From contig JACRPA010000002.1 of the NCBI GenBank assembly GCA_016214145.1, positions 124,001-188,000 on the forward strand: a stretch of 64,000 bases of DNA, in the 5' to 3' direction. A program made the translations under genes and the position numbers. Positions 58,134-64,000 of this stretch are shown here, one piece after another (the stretch's first letter is position 1; every line of letters begins with the position of its first letter). The notes under the pieces are model-generated. The model made no database searches. It was not told where the DNA came from and saw only the letters and a program-made list of their open reading frames with translations. This DNA is from Rhodocyclales bacterium. Lineage in GTDB: Bacteria > Pseudomonadota > Gammaproteobacteria > Burkholderiales > Rhodocyclaceae.

Positions 58134-59270
58134 ATGAGCGGATTGTTTGACCAGTTCAAGGAATGGTACGAGAAGCGCCACGATTACGCCCGCGCCTGGA
58201 AGAGCCGCACCGGCGGCCAGGTGGTGGCGACGATGTGCACCTACACGCCCGAGGAGATCCTCATTGCGGCGAACATGCTGCCGGTCCGCGTGCTCGGCGC
58301 CCACGAACCGCAGAACGTCACCGAGCCGCACATCTTCGGCATGTTCTGCCCGTTCTGCCGTGACTCGCTGGCGCAGGGCCTGCTCGGCCGCTACGACTAC
58401 TGCGAAGGCGTCACGCTGACCCAGTCGTGCATCCAGTACCGCCAGACCTTCAACTCCTGGCGCGAGCATGTGCCGACAGTGAAGTGGGACTACTACCTGC
58501 CGATGCCCAACGAAGTGCAGTCGCGCTTCGCCAAGGCCCAGCACTATGCCGAGATCAAGAAGTTCCGCGGCTACATGGAAGGGGTCATCGGCAAGCCGAT
58601 CACGGACGCCGAGCTGAAGGCCGGCGTCGAGGTGGTGAACGAGAACCGCCACCTGCTGCGCGAGCTGTTCGAGTACCGCAAGGAGACCAATCCGCGCGTG
58701 ACCGGCGTCGAGGCGCTGTACGCCTCGATCACCGCCCAGTTCGTCGACAAGGCGGAGCACAACAAGGAGCTCAAGCGCGTGCTCGCCGAACTGCCGAAGC
58801 GCAAGAACGACCGTGCCGAGGGCATTCGCTTCATGACCATCGGCTCGGAGAACGACGACGTCTCCTTCATGGCCATGGTCGAGTCGGTCGGTTCCACCAT
58901 CGTCATCGACGACCAGTGCTCGGGCACCCGCTACTTCTGGAACGAGGCGCGCATCCAGGACGATCCGATCGCCACCATCGCCGATCGCTACTGCGAGCGT
59001 CCCGCCTGTCCGACCAAGGACTATCCGTTGCACACCCGCTTCGACCACGTACTGAAGCTCGCCCAGGATTACAACGCCAAGGCGGCGGTGTTCCTGCAGC
59101 AGAAGTTCTGCGACCCGCACGAGGGCGACTACCCGGATCTGAAGCGCCACCTGGAGGCCAACGGCATTCCGACGCTGTTCCTCGAATTCGACATCACCAA
59201 CCCGCTCGGACCGTTCCGCATCCGCATCGAGGCCTTCCTCGAGACGCTGGGCGAAGAAGAGTTGTTCTGA
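58134..59270 (+). CDS. bzdN: Benzoyl-CoA reductase subunit (BzdN/BcrC-like)
   Basis: 378 residues of the 2-hydroxyglutaryl-CoA dehydratase D-component family. Cys-containing segments typical of the cluster-binding subunit are MCTYTPEEILIAANMLPVRV, FCPFCRDSLAQGLLG, TLTQSCIQYRQTFNSW, VIDDQCSGTRYFWNEA and RYCERPACPTK. With BzdO it forms the ring-reducing module. The ATP-using module is BzdP/BzdQ. The enzyme reduces benzoyl-CoA to cyclohexa-1,5-diene-1-carbonyl-CoA. First gene of a tightly spaced operon, with GGGGAACGACG upstream of the start. Confidence 0.93.
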   Translation: MSGLFDQFKEWYEKRHDYARAWKSRTGGQVVATMCTYTPEEILIAANMLPVRVLGAHEPQNVTEPHIFGMFCPFCRDSLAQGLLGRYDYCEGVTLTQSCIQYRQTFNSWREHVPTVKWDYYLPMPNEVQSRFAKAQHYAEIKKFRGYMEGVIGKPITDAELKAGVEVVNENRHLLRELFEYRKETNPRVTGVEALYASITAQFVDKAEHNKELKRVLAELPKRKNDRAEGIRFMTIGSENDDVSFMAMVESVGSTIVIDDQCSGTRYFWNEARIQDDPIATIADRYCERPACPTKDYPLHTRFDHVLKLAQDYNAKAAVFLQQKFCDPHEGDYPDLKRHLEANGIPTLFLEFDITNPLGPFRIRIEAFLETLGEEELF

Positions 59271-59278
59271 CCGGAAAT

Positions 59279-59324
59279 GTAGGTCGGGCTTCAACCCGAC
59301 ATGTCGGCCTGAAGGCCGACCTAC
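59279..59324. repeat. Intergenic inverted repeat, family C (short)
   Basis: GTAGGTCGGGCTTCAACCCG then ACATGTCGGCCTGAAGGCCG then ACCTAC; a compact copy between bzdN and bzdO with almost no loop. Confidence 0.85.
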
Positions 59325-59348
59325 CAAAGAGCAAGGAGAGAACTGGAA

Positions 59349-60659
59349 ATGGCAAACTACCCGACCGAGCAGCTCAAGTGCTGGAAGAAGGCCAAGGAGC
59401 TGCGCGAGCAGTACTACATCAACTTCGCCAAGGCCAAGGAGAAGGGCGGCCTGCGCTGGTCCGGTTCCGCCTGGGCGCTCGACGCCATTCCCGCCGGCCT
59501 GGGCAATGACGTCTATTCGCTGACCGGCGAGCCCTATGGCGCCACCATCGCGGTGGACAAGAAGTTCAACAAGGAATGCCAGGATGCGGCCGAGTCCTAC
59601 GGCTTCGCCCGCGACCTGTGCGCCTACATGCGCACCTACTGGGGCTCGATCATCCTGAACAAGTATCCGTTCGGCGGCGAGTTTCCCAAGCCCGACTTCA
59701 ACTTCCAGACGCAGATCTGCTGCTCGCACGCCAAGTGGTACCAGGCTGCGTCGAAGCTTGAGCACGACACGCCGACCTTCTTCATCGACGTGTCGGTCGG
59801 CGCCTACAAGGACCTGACGACCGAGCGGCTGGACTACGTCACCAACCAGGGCCTGGAAGCCTGCGAATGGCTGGAGAAGACCACCGGCCGCAAGTTCAAC
59901 GACGAGCTGTTCATCGAGGCGGTGAAGAACGAGATGCGCTCCACCTCGCTGTGGGCCGCCATCTGCGCCGAGAACAAGGTCAAGCCGGCGCCGCTCGACG
60001 AGAAGACCATGTACTCACTCTACGTGCTGGCGACGCTGTCGAAGTCGTCGAAGTGGTGCGCCGATTTCTATCAGGAGTGCCTGGACGAGGTGAAGGACCG
60101 CGTCGCCCGCGGTATCGCCGCCGTGCCCAACGAGCGCTGCCGCGTCATGTCCGACACGCAGCCGCCCTGGGGCTTCCTCAAGGTGTTCCGCTATCTCGAG
60201 GAGTACGGCGCCGTGTCGATCGGCTCGCTGTATACCTTCGGCCTGGAAGGCATCTGGGAAACCAAGCCGGACGGCAGCTGGGGGCCGCGCACCCTGCCCT
60301 GGCAGAAGGGCATCGAGATGAACACCCGCGAGCAGGCGATGCGCCTGTACTGCGACTGGAACCTGTCCAAGCCGCAATGGCAGCACTTCTACGACCCGCG
60401 CATCAAGACCGAGATGATGAAGACCATCGTCAAGGAGTGGCAGGTAGACGGCGTCATGCTGCATCTGAACCGCGGCTGCGAGGGCCTGTCGATCGGCATC
60501 ATGGAGAACCGCCTCGGCCTGGCCGCCTCGGGCATTCCGGTGATGACCTTCGAGGGCAACATGGGCGACGAGCGCGAATTCGACCTCGGCCGCACGCAGA
60601 ACCGCGTCGACTCGTTCATGGAAACCCTTAATCTGAAGCGCGATTTCGCGCACGCCTGA
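59349..60659 (+). CDS. bzdO: Benzoyl-CoA reductase subunit (BzdO/BcrB-like)
   Basis: 436 residues, AAGGAGAG upstream. Family features include [60 protein letters not shown], the Cys in [20 protein letters not shown] and [20 protein letters not shown]. It binds the second [4Fe-4S] cluster and the substrate together with BzdN. The order N-O-P-Q and the subunit sizes match the Azoarcus type of ATP-dependent class I benzoyl-CoA reductase. Confidence 0.93.
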   Translation: MANYPTEQLKCWKKAKELREQYYINFAKAKEKGGLRWSGSAWALDAIPAGLGNDVYSLTGEPYGATIAVDKKFNKECQDAAESYGFARDLCAYMRTYWGSIILNKYPFGGEFPKPDFNFQTQICCSHAKWYQAASKLEHDTPTFFIDVSVGAYKDLTTERLDYVTNQGLEACEWLEKTTGRKFNDELFIEAVKNEMRSTSLWAAICAENKVKPAPLDEKTMYSLYVLATLSKSSKWCADFYQECLDEVKDRVARGIAAVPNERCRVMSDTQPPWGFLKVFRYLEEYGAVSIGSLYTFGLEGIWETKPDGSWGPRTLPWQKGIEMNTREQAMRLYCDWNLSKPQWQHFYDPRIKTEMMKTIVKEWQVDGVMLHLNRGCEGLSIGIMENRLGLAASGIPVMTFEGNMGDEREFDLGRTQNRVDSFMETLNLKRDFAHA

Positions 60660-60681
60660 ACAACGCAAGGAGGAAGCAAAG

Positions 60682-61491
60682 ATGATTACCGCTGGCATCG
60701 ACATGGGTTCCCGCACCGTCAAGGTGGTGTTTCTGGAGGAGCTGAAGGTGGACGGGGCGCCGCAATTGCGCTGGGGCGTGAAGGGCAAGCACATCATGTT
60801 TCCGGACGACCTGGATGCCGACCAGGCCGCCGACAAGGCCTTCGAGGATGCGCTGAAGGGCGCCGGGCTGACGCGCGACCAGGTGACGAAGGTCGTCGCC
60901 ACCGGCGCCGGGCGCAAGCAGGTCAAATTCGCCACCTCGGACGTGACCGAGGTGGGCGCCGGCGCGCGCGGCGCGGTGTTCATGTGCCCGGAAGCCAAGA
61001 CGGTGGTCGACGTCGGCGCCGAGGAAGGCCGCGGCGTCAAGGCCAATGCCGAAGGCAAGGTGGTGGACTTCGCCGGCAACGAGAAATGCGCCGCCGGCGC
61101 GGGCGCCTTCGCCGAGTCCATGTCGCGCGCCCTGCAATTGAGCCTGAAGGATTTCGGCGAGGCCAGCCTGCGCTCCGACAAGACCATTCCGATGAATGCC
61201 CAATGCACGGTGTTCGCCGAATCCGAAGTGGTGTCGCTGATCCATTCGGCCACCCCCAAGGAAGACATCGCCAAGGCCGTGCTGGATGCGGTGGCCAGCC
61301 GCGTCTGCGCCATGGTGCGCCGCGTCGGCATCGAGGACGAAGTGATCCTGATCGGCGGCATGGTGCACAACCCGGGCTTTGTCCAGTCCCTGAAGGGCGC
61401 CCTGGGTGTCGACAAGGTGCATCTGCCGGACATGCCGGAATACATCAGCGCCCTCGGCGCCGCGCTCATCGCCACCGACGGCGACGCCTGA
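60682..61491 (+). CDS. bzdP: Benzoyl-CoA reductase ATPase subunit (BzdP/BcrD-like)
   Basis: 269 residues, AAGGAGG upstream. An ASKHA ATPase of the dehydratase-activator type: phosphate loop ITAGIDMGSRTVKVVFLEE, VVATGAGRKQVKFA, and the two cysteines that hold a bridging [4Fe-4S] cluster with the other activator, C136 (NEKCAAGAGAF) and C175 (NAQCTVFAESE). The second nucleotide motif is VILIGGMVHNPGFVQSLK. It couples ATP hydrolysis to electron injection into BzdNO. Confidence 0.93.
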   Translation: MITAGIDMGSRTVKVVFLEELKVDGAPQLRWGVKGKHIMFPDDLDADQAADKAFEDALKGAGLTRDQVTKVVATGAGRKQVKFATSDVTEVGAGARGAVFMCPEAKTVVDVGAEEGRGVKANAEGKVVDFAGNEKCAAGAGAFAESMSRALQLSLKDFGEASLRSDKTIPMNAQCTVFAESEVVSLIHSATPKEDIAKAVLDAVASRVCAMVRRVGIEDEVILIGGMVHNPGFVQSLKGALGVDKVHLPDMPEYISALGAALIATDGDA

Positions 61492-61524
61492 GCATCAGCA
61501 GATCAATCGGAAAGGAGAGCAAAT

Positions 61525-62418
61525 ATGACCGCTGGAGAAAAGAAGGAATACTGGCGCTGGCAGGAAAACTGCTGGATCGACGAGTCCAAGAACTGGCGCG
61601 ACGCCAAGATCATCACCGCCGGCATCGACGTCGGTTCGGTCAGTTCGCAGGCGGTGATCTGCGTCGACGGCGAGTTGTACGGCTTCAACAGCATGCGCAC
61701 GGGCAACAACAGCCCGGATTCCGCCACCAACGCAATCAACGGCGTGCTGGAAAAATCCGGCATGAAGCTGGAGGACATCACCTACGTCATCGGCACCGGC
61801 TACGGCCGCGTCAACGTGCCGTTCGCGCACAAGGCCATCACCGAGATCGCCTGCCATGCGCGCGGCGCCAACTACATGGGCGGCAACAGCGTACGTACGA
61901 TTCTCGACATGGGCGGCCAGGACTGCAAGGCGATTCACTGCGACGAGAAGGGCAAGGTCACCAACTTCCTCATGAACGACAAGTGCGCCGCCGGAACCGG
62001 GCGCGGCATGGAGGTGATCGCCGACCTGATGCAGATTCCGATCGCCGAACTCGGTCAGCGTTCGTTCGATGTGGACGTGGAGCCGGAGGCGGTGTCCTCC
62101 ACCTGCGTGGTATTCGCCAAGTCCGAAGCGCTGGGTCTGCTCAAGGCCGGCTACTCGAAGAACAAGGTGATCGCCGCCTACTGCCAGGCCATGGCGGAAC
62201 GCGTGGTGTCGCTGATCGAGCGCATCGGCGTTGAAAACGATTTCTTCATCACCGGCGGCATCGCCAAGAACCCGGGCGTGGTGAAGCGCATCGAGAAGCT
62301 GCTCGGCACCAAGGCGGTGGATACCAAGTACGACAGCCAGATCGCCGGCGCCCTGGGCGCCGCGCTGTTCGGCTACACGCTGATGCAGAAGCAGGGCGCG
62401 TCGAAGGCGGCTGCCTGA
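61525..62418 (+). CDS. bzdQ: Benzoyl-CoA reductase ATPase subunit (BzdQ/BcrA-like)
   Basis: 297 residues, close to Azoarcus BzdQ (about 300) and much shorter than Thauera BcrA (about 440), which sets the subtype. ASKHA motifs ITAGIDVGSVSSQAVICVDG, VIGTGYGRVNVPF and ILDMGGQDCKAIHCD; bridging-cluster cysteines C154 (NDKCAAGTGRGME) and C194 (SSTCVVFAKSE); FFITGGIAKNPGVVKRIE. It forms the heterodimeric activator with BzdP. AAAGGAGAG lies at the right distance. Confidence 0.93.
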   Translation: MTAGEKKEYWRWQENCWIDESKNWRDAKIITAGIDVGSVSSQAVICVDGELYGFNSMRTGNNSPDSATNAINGVLEKSGMKLEDITYVIGTGYGRVNVPFAHKAITEIACHARGANYMGGNSVRTILDMGGQDCKAIHCDEKGKVTNFLMNDKCAAGTGRGMEVIADLMQIPIAELGQRSFDVDVEPEAVSSTCVVFAKSEALGLLKAGYSKNKVIAAYCQAMAERVVSLIERIGVENDFFITGGIAKNPGVVKRIEKLLGTKAVDTKYDSQIAGALGAALFGYTLMQKQGASKAAA

Positions 62419-62425
62419 AAGGCTT

Positions 62426-62472
62426 TGCAGGAGCCGGCTTGCCGGCGAATCGCGGGCAAGCCCGCTCCTGCA
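62426..62472. repeat. Intergenic inverted repeat, family B (hybrid arms)
   Basis: TGCAGGAGCCGGCTTGCCGG on the left but CGGGCAAGCCCGCTCCTGCA on the right, two inner variants in one element. It separates bzdQ from the ferredoxin gene. Confidence 0.8.
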
Positions 62473-62560
62473 CAAAGGTCCCGACGCTCCGGTCCGCAAA
62501 GTACCCCTCTCCCACTGAGCGGGCCGGAGCCGAGGGATTCACGACGAAAAGGGGAACGAC

Positions 62561-62845
62561 ATGATCGCGAACTACGGCTACAAGGACGGTTCGGGCGAGT
62601 ACTACATCAGCATCGACACGGACAAGTGCATCGGCTGCACGGCCGGCCGTGCCTGTCTGACGGGTTGCCCGAAAGGCATGTTCGAGATCATCACCGACGA
62701 CTACGACGACGAGGTGGCGGCGGTGAAGCAATCCTTCCGCCGCACGCTGGCCTTCGATTGCACCGGCTGCAAGCCCGCCGGCGGCTATACCAGCCTGCCC
62801 TGTTCGACGGCCTGCACGCCGGGGGCCATCAAGCATTCCTGGTAG
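62561..62845 (+). CDS. bzdM: Ferredoxin of benzoyl-CoA reductase (BzdM-like)
   Basis: 94 residues with AAAAGGGGAACG upstream. Two [4Fe-4S] sites: C23, C26, C32 and C36 (CIGCTAGRACLTGCPKG) and C67, C70, C81 and C85 (CTGCKPAGGYTSLPCSTACT). The long spacers within both motifs are unusual for bacterial 2[4Fe-4S] ferredoxins and fit the low-potential ferredoxins of anaerobic aromatic degraders. It is the likely direct electron donor to BzdPQ-NO, being reduced by BzdV or the 2-oxoacid oxidoreductase. Confidence 0.9.
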   Translation: MIANYGYKDGSGEYYISIDTDKCIGCTAGRACLTGCPKGMFEIITDDYDDEVAAVKQSFRRTLAFDCTGCKPAGGYTSLPCSTACTPGAIKHSW

Positions 62846-62852
62846 GCGCACG

Positions 62853-63137
62853 ATGGTCCGGATACCGCTGAAGCTGGTGAAGGGCGGCAAGGAAGCCGAC
62901 CTGTTCGCCGAGGGTTGGATAAAGAAGACCACCATCGGCGAACCGAGGCTGTCCGAAATCGTCGAGAACTATCGCCAGCTCGGCTACGAAGTGCATGTCG
63001 TCGAGCATCGCGAGGAGTCAGGCGACGGTTGCAACACCTGCTTCACTGCAGGGGCGGAGATGGGACAGGTTTACGGGGACGTGTACATTCGCAAGGGGAG
63101 TGGCGGCAGGAAAGCCGCCGACGACGAGCTGTTTTAA
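62853..63137 (+). CDS. Small conserved protein of the bzd operon, unrecognised
   Basis: 94 residues starting seven bases after bzdM. It is basic at the N-terminus (VRIPLKLVKGGKEADLFAEG), has a central helix (PRLSEIVENYRQLGYEVHVV) and a C-terminal C-x2-C (GDGCNTCFTAGAEMGQVYGD) that could bind metal or form a disulfide. Azoarcus bzd operons carry small genes of unknown function right after the ferredoxin. This one occupies that position, but I cannot match it to one by name. Confidence 0.75.
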   Translation: MVRIPLKLVKGGKEADLFAEGWIKKTTIGEPRLSEIVENYRQLGYEVHVVEHREESGDGCNTCFTAGAEMGQVYGDVYIRKGSGGRKAADDELF

Positions 63138-63161
63138 TCAATACGGCGCAAGGAGAATACG

Positions 63162-63611
63162 ATGGCAGTGCAGGTTACCGTGCGGTTGATCCGCAAGAAC
63201 GATCTCGATGCTGTGGTGGGGATCGACAAGCTCATCACGGGCCAGGAGCGGCGCGAGTACTACCAGCGCAAACTGGCGCAGGCCCTGGACAACGAGCACA
63301 ACGTGAACGCCTCGGTTGCAGCGGAAGTCGACGGCAAGGTGGTCGGCTTCATGATGGGCGACGTTCTGTTCGGCGAGTATGGCATTGCGGACTCCTCCGC
63401 GACCATCGATACGCTCGGCGTGCATCCGGATTTCCAGAAGCACGGCGTCGCTTCAGACCTGATGGACCAGTTCCTCATGAACATGAAGGCGGCCAGCGTA
63501 AAAAAGGTCTACACGCTGGTGAACTGGAACGATTTTGCGCTGGAGGCTTTCTTCTCGCGGCACAAGTTCCAGCCGTCGAAGCGCATCAGCCTGGAATTGC
63601 AACTGCCGTAA
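63162..63611 (+). CDS. GNAT-family acetyltransferase
   Basis: 149 residues, GCAAGGAGAATACG upstream. The acetyl-CoA-binding motif A is IDTLGVHPDFQKHGVASDLM (Q/RxxGxA form), preceded by VAAEVDGKVVGFMMGDVLFG and followed by VYTLVNWNDFALEAFFSRHK, the RimI-like layout. The target is unknown. It lies 24 bases after the small bzd-operon gene on the same strand and may be cotranscribed, perhaps to modify an enzyme of the pathway. That is speculation from position. Confidence 0.88.
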   Translation: MAVQVTVRLIRKNDLDAVVGIDKLITGQERREYYQRKLAQALDNEHNVNASVAAEVDGKVVGFMMGDVLFGEYGIADSSATIDTLGVHPDFQKHGVASDLMDQFLMNMKAASVKKVYTLVNWNDFALEAFFSRHKFQPSKRISLELQLP

Positions 63612-63614
63612 TGC

Positions 63615-63683
63615 GTAGGTCGGCCTGAAGGCCGACAGTGGCCGCCTAAGTCGGCCTGAAGGCCGACCTACAGCCCGACCTAC
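63615..63683. repeat. Intergenic inverted repeat, family C (tandem arms)
   Basis: GTAGGTCGGCCTGAAGGCCG, a second TCGGCCTGAAGGCCGACCTA, then an extra AGCCCGACCTAC half arm. It ends three bases before the next start codon, so it occupies the place of the ribosome-binding site. Confidence 0.8.
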
Positions 63684-63686
63684 GAA

Positions 63687-64000
63687 ATGTGGATCGACTG
63701 CCATTGCCATACCAAGCATTCCTACGACAACTGGCTGGAGCCTCTTGACCTGATTCGCCGCGCCAGGGCGATTGGCCTCGATGGCGTGGTGATCACCGAG
63801 CATCACTCCTACGAAGCCTCGGCGCCGGTCGAGGCGATCGGCCGCGGCGAGGGCCTGCTCGTGCTGCGCGGCATCGAGATTTCCACCGATCGCGGGCACC
63901 TGCTGGCCTACGGCATCGAGGATGATTCCTGGAACACCTGGGGGCGCGACACCTGGCTCCCGCTCGACGAGGTGATCGAGCGCATCCTCGACCTGGGCGG
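63687..64000 (+). CDS. PHP-domain metal-dependent phosphoesterase, 3' truncated by window
   Basis: 104 codons are visible. The start WIDCHCHTKHSYDNWLEPLD has the HxH motif of the PHP fold, with GLDGVVITEHHSYEASAPVE (the EHH metal ligands) and LLVLRGIEISTDRGHLLAYG (Glu and H). PHP proteins are phosphoesterases or nucleases using two or three metals. The reading frame runs off the window. The preceding inverted repeat leaves no ribosome-binding site, so translation may be weak or reinitiated. Confidence 0.85.
   Translation, partial: MWIDCHCHTKHSYDNWLEPLDLIRRARAIGLDGVVITEHHSYEASAPVEAIGRGEGLLVLRGIEISTDRGHLLAYGIEDDSWNTWGRDTWLPLDEVIERILDLG

Noticed and set aside
58134-62418. 2-hydroxyglutaryl-CoA dehydratase instead of benzoyl-CoA reductase
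   Set aside because: Two activator-type ATPases, a ferredoxin, and the bzdV-W-X-Y ring pathway genes adjoin it; amino-acid fermentation genes do not.

Overview
The window is GC-rich and reads as the chromosome of a facultatively anaerobic betaproteobacterium. The likely group is Rhodocyclales/Azoarcus-like: a denitrifying aromatic degrader. The reasons are a benzoyl-CoA reductase of the Azoarcus (bzd) rather than the Thauera subunit type, an NnrS-family protein, FNR-type boxes, and integron attC sites of the GCCCAAC/GTTGGGC type. Assignments rest on motifs, lengths and gene order read from the sequence; no database was searched.

Layout. 0-4.7 kb: end of an FAD-linked 2-hydroxyacid dehydrogenase, tRNA-Ala(GGC) and tRNA-Glu(TTC) behind a near-consensus promoter, an outer-membrane barrel, a HigBA-type toxin-antitoxin pair with a perfect operator palindrome, and an SDR. 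4.7-8.1 kb: a relic of an acyl-CoA dehydrogenase 3' end, an ABC substrate-binding protein, glutaryl-CoA dehydrogenase and an SDR. 8.1-9.8 kb: an unusual operon of four small proteins. 9.9-15.5 kb, divergent from it: a maturation operon with a MeaB-type GTPase fused to the N-terminal half of XdhC, the C-terminal half of XdhC, a molybdopterin-binding/MobA-like protein, a cysteine desulfurase and a SufU-like scaffold. 17.9-21.9 kb: an array of integron gene cassettes with six clear attC sites and one possible one, and no integrase in the window. 22-26 kb: small envelope proteins, a flavin reductase and NnrS.

26.3-57.6 kb is almost entirely on the minus strand and holds CoA-thioester catabolism. 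It includes an indolepyruvate:ferredoxin oxidoreductase-type fusion, a solute-binding protein, a reversed-order FadB-like fusion, a CoA-transferase, and a three-subunit Mo-hydroxylase next to a two-subunit B12 acyl-CoA mutase and an acyl-CoA dehydrogenase. A HyuA/HyuB ATP-dependent pair, an acyl-CoA synthetase, a thiolase, a GntR regulator and an old-yellow-enzyme reductase follow, and then bzdY, bzdX, bzdW and bzdV. 58.1-63.1 kb, divergent, carries bzdN-O-P-Q-M and an unrecognised small gene, followed by a GNAT acetyltransferase and the start of a PHP-domain protein.

How it fits together. BzdV and BzdM would supply low-potential electrons to BzdNOPQ for ring reduction. BzdW, BzdX and BzdY hydrate, oxidise and hydrolytically open the ring to 3-hydroxypimelyl-CoA. 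Beta-oxidation enzymes and glutaryl-CoA dehydrogenase take it further. The MeaB-XdhC fusion suggests that the operon at 9.9 kb matures the cofactors of both the Mo-hydroxylase and the B12 mutase encoded side by side at 34.6-40.7 kb. Repeated TGCA words on a 10-bp spacing, plus a shared 10-mer, occur in the control regions at 9.85 kb and 57.6-58.1 kb and suggest co-regulation. The window also carries at least six families of intergenic inverted repeats, over 20 copies in all, several of which run into coding ends.
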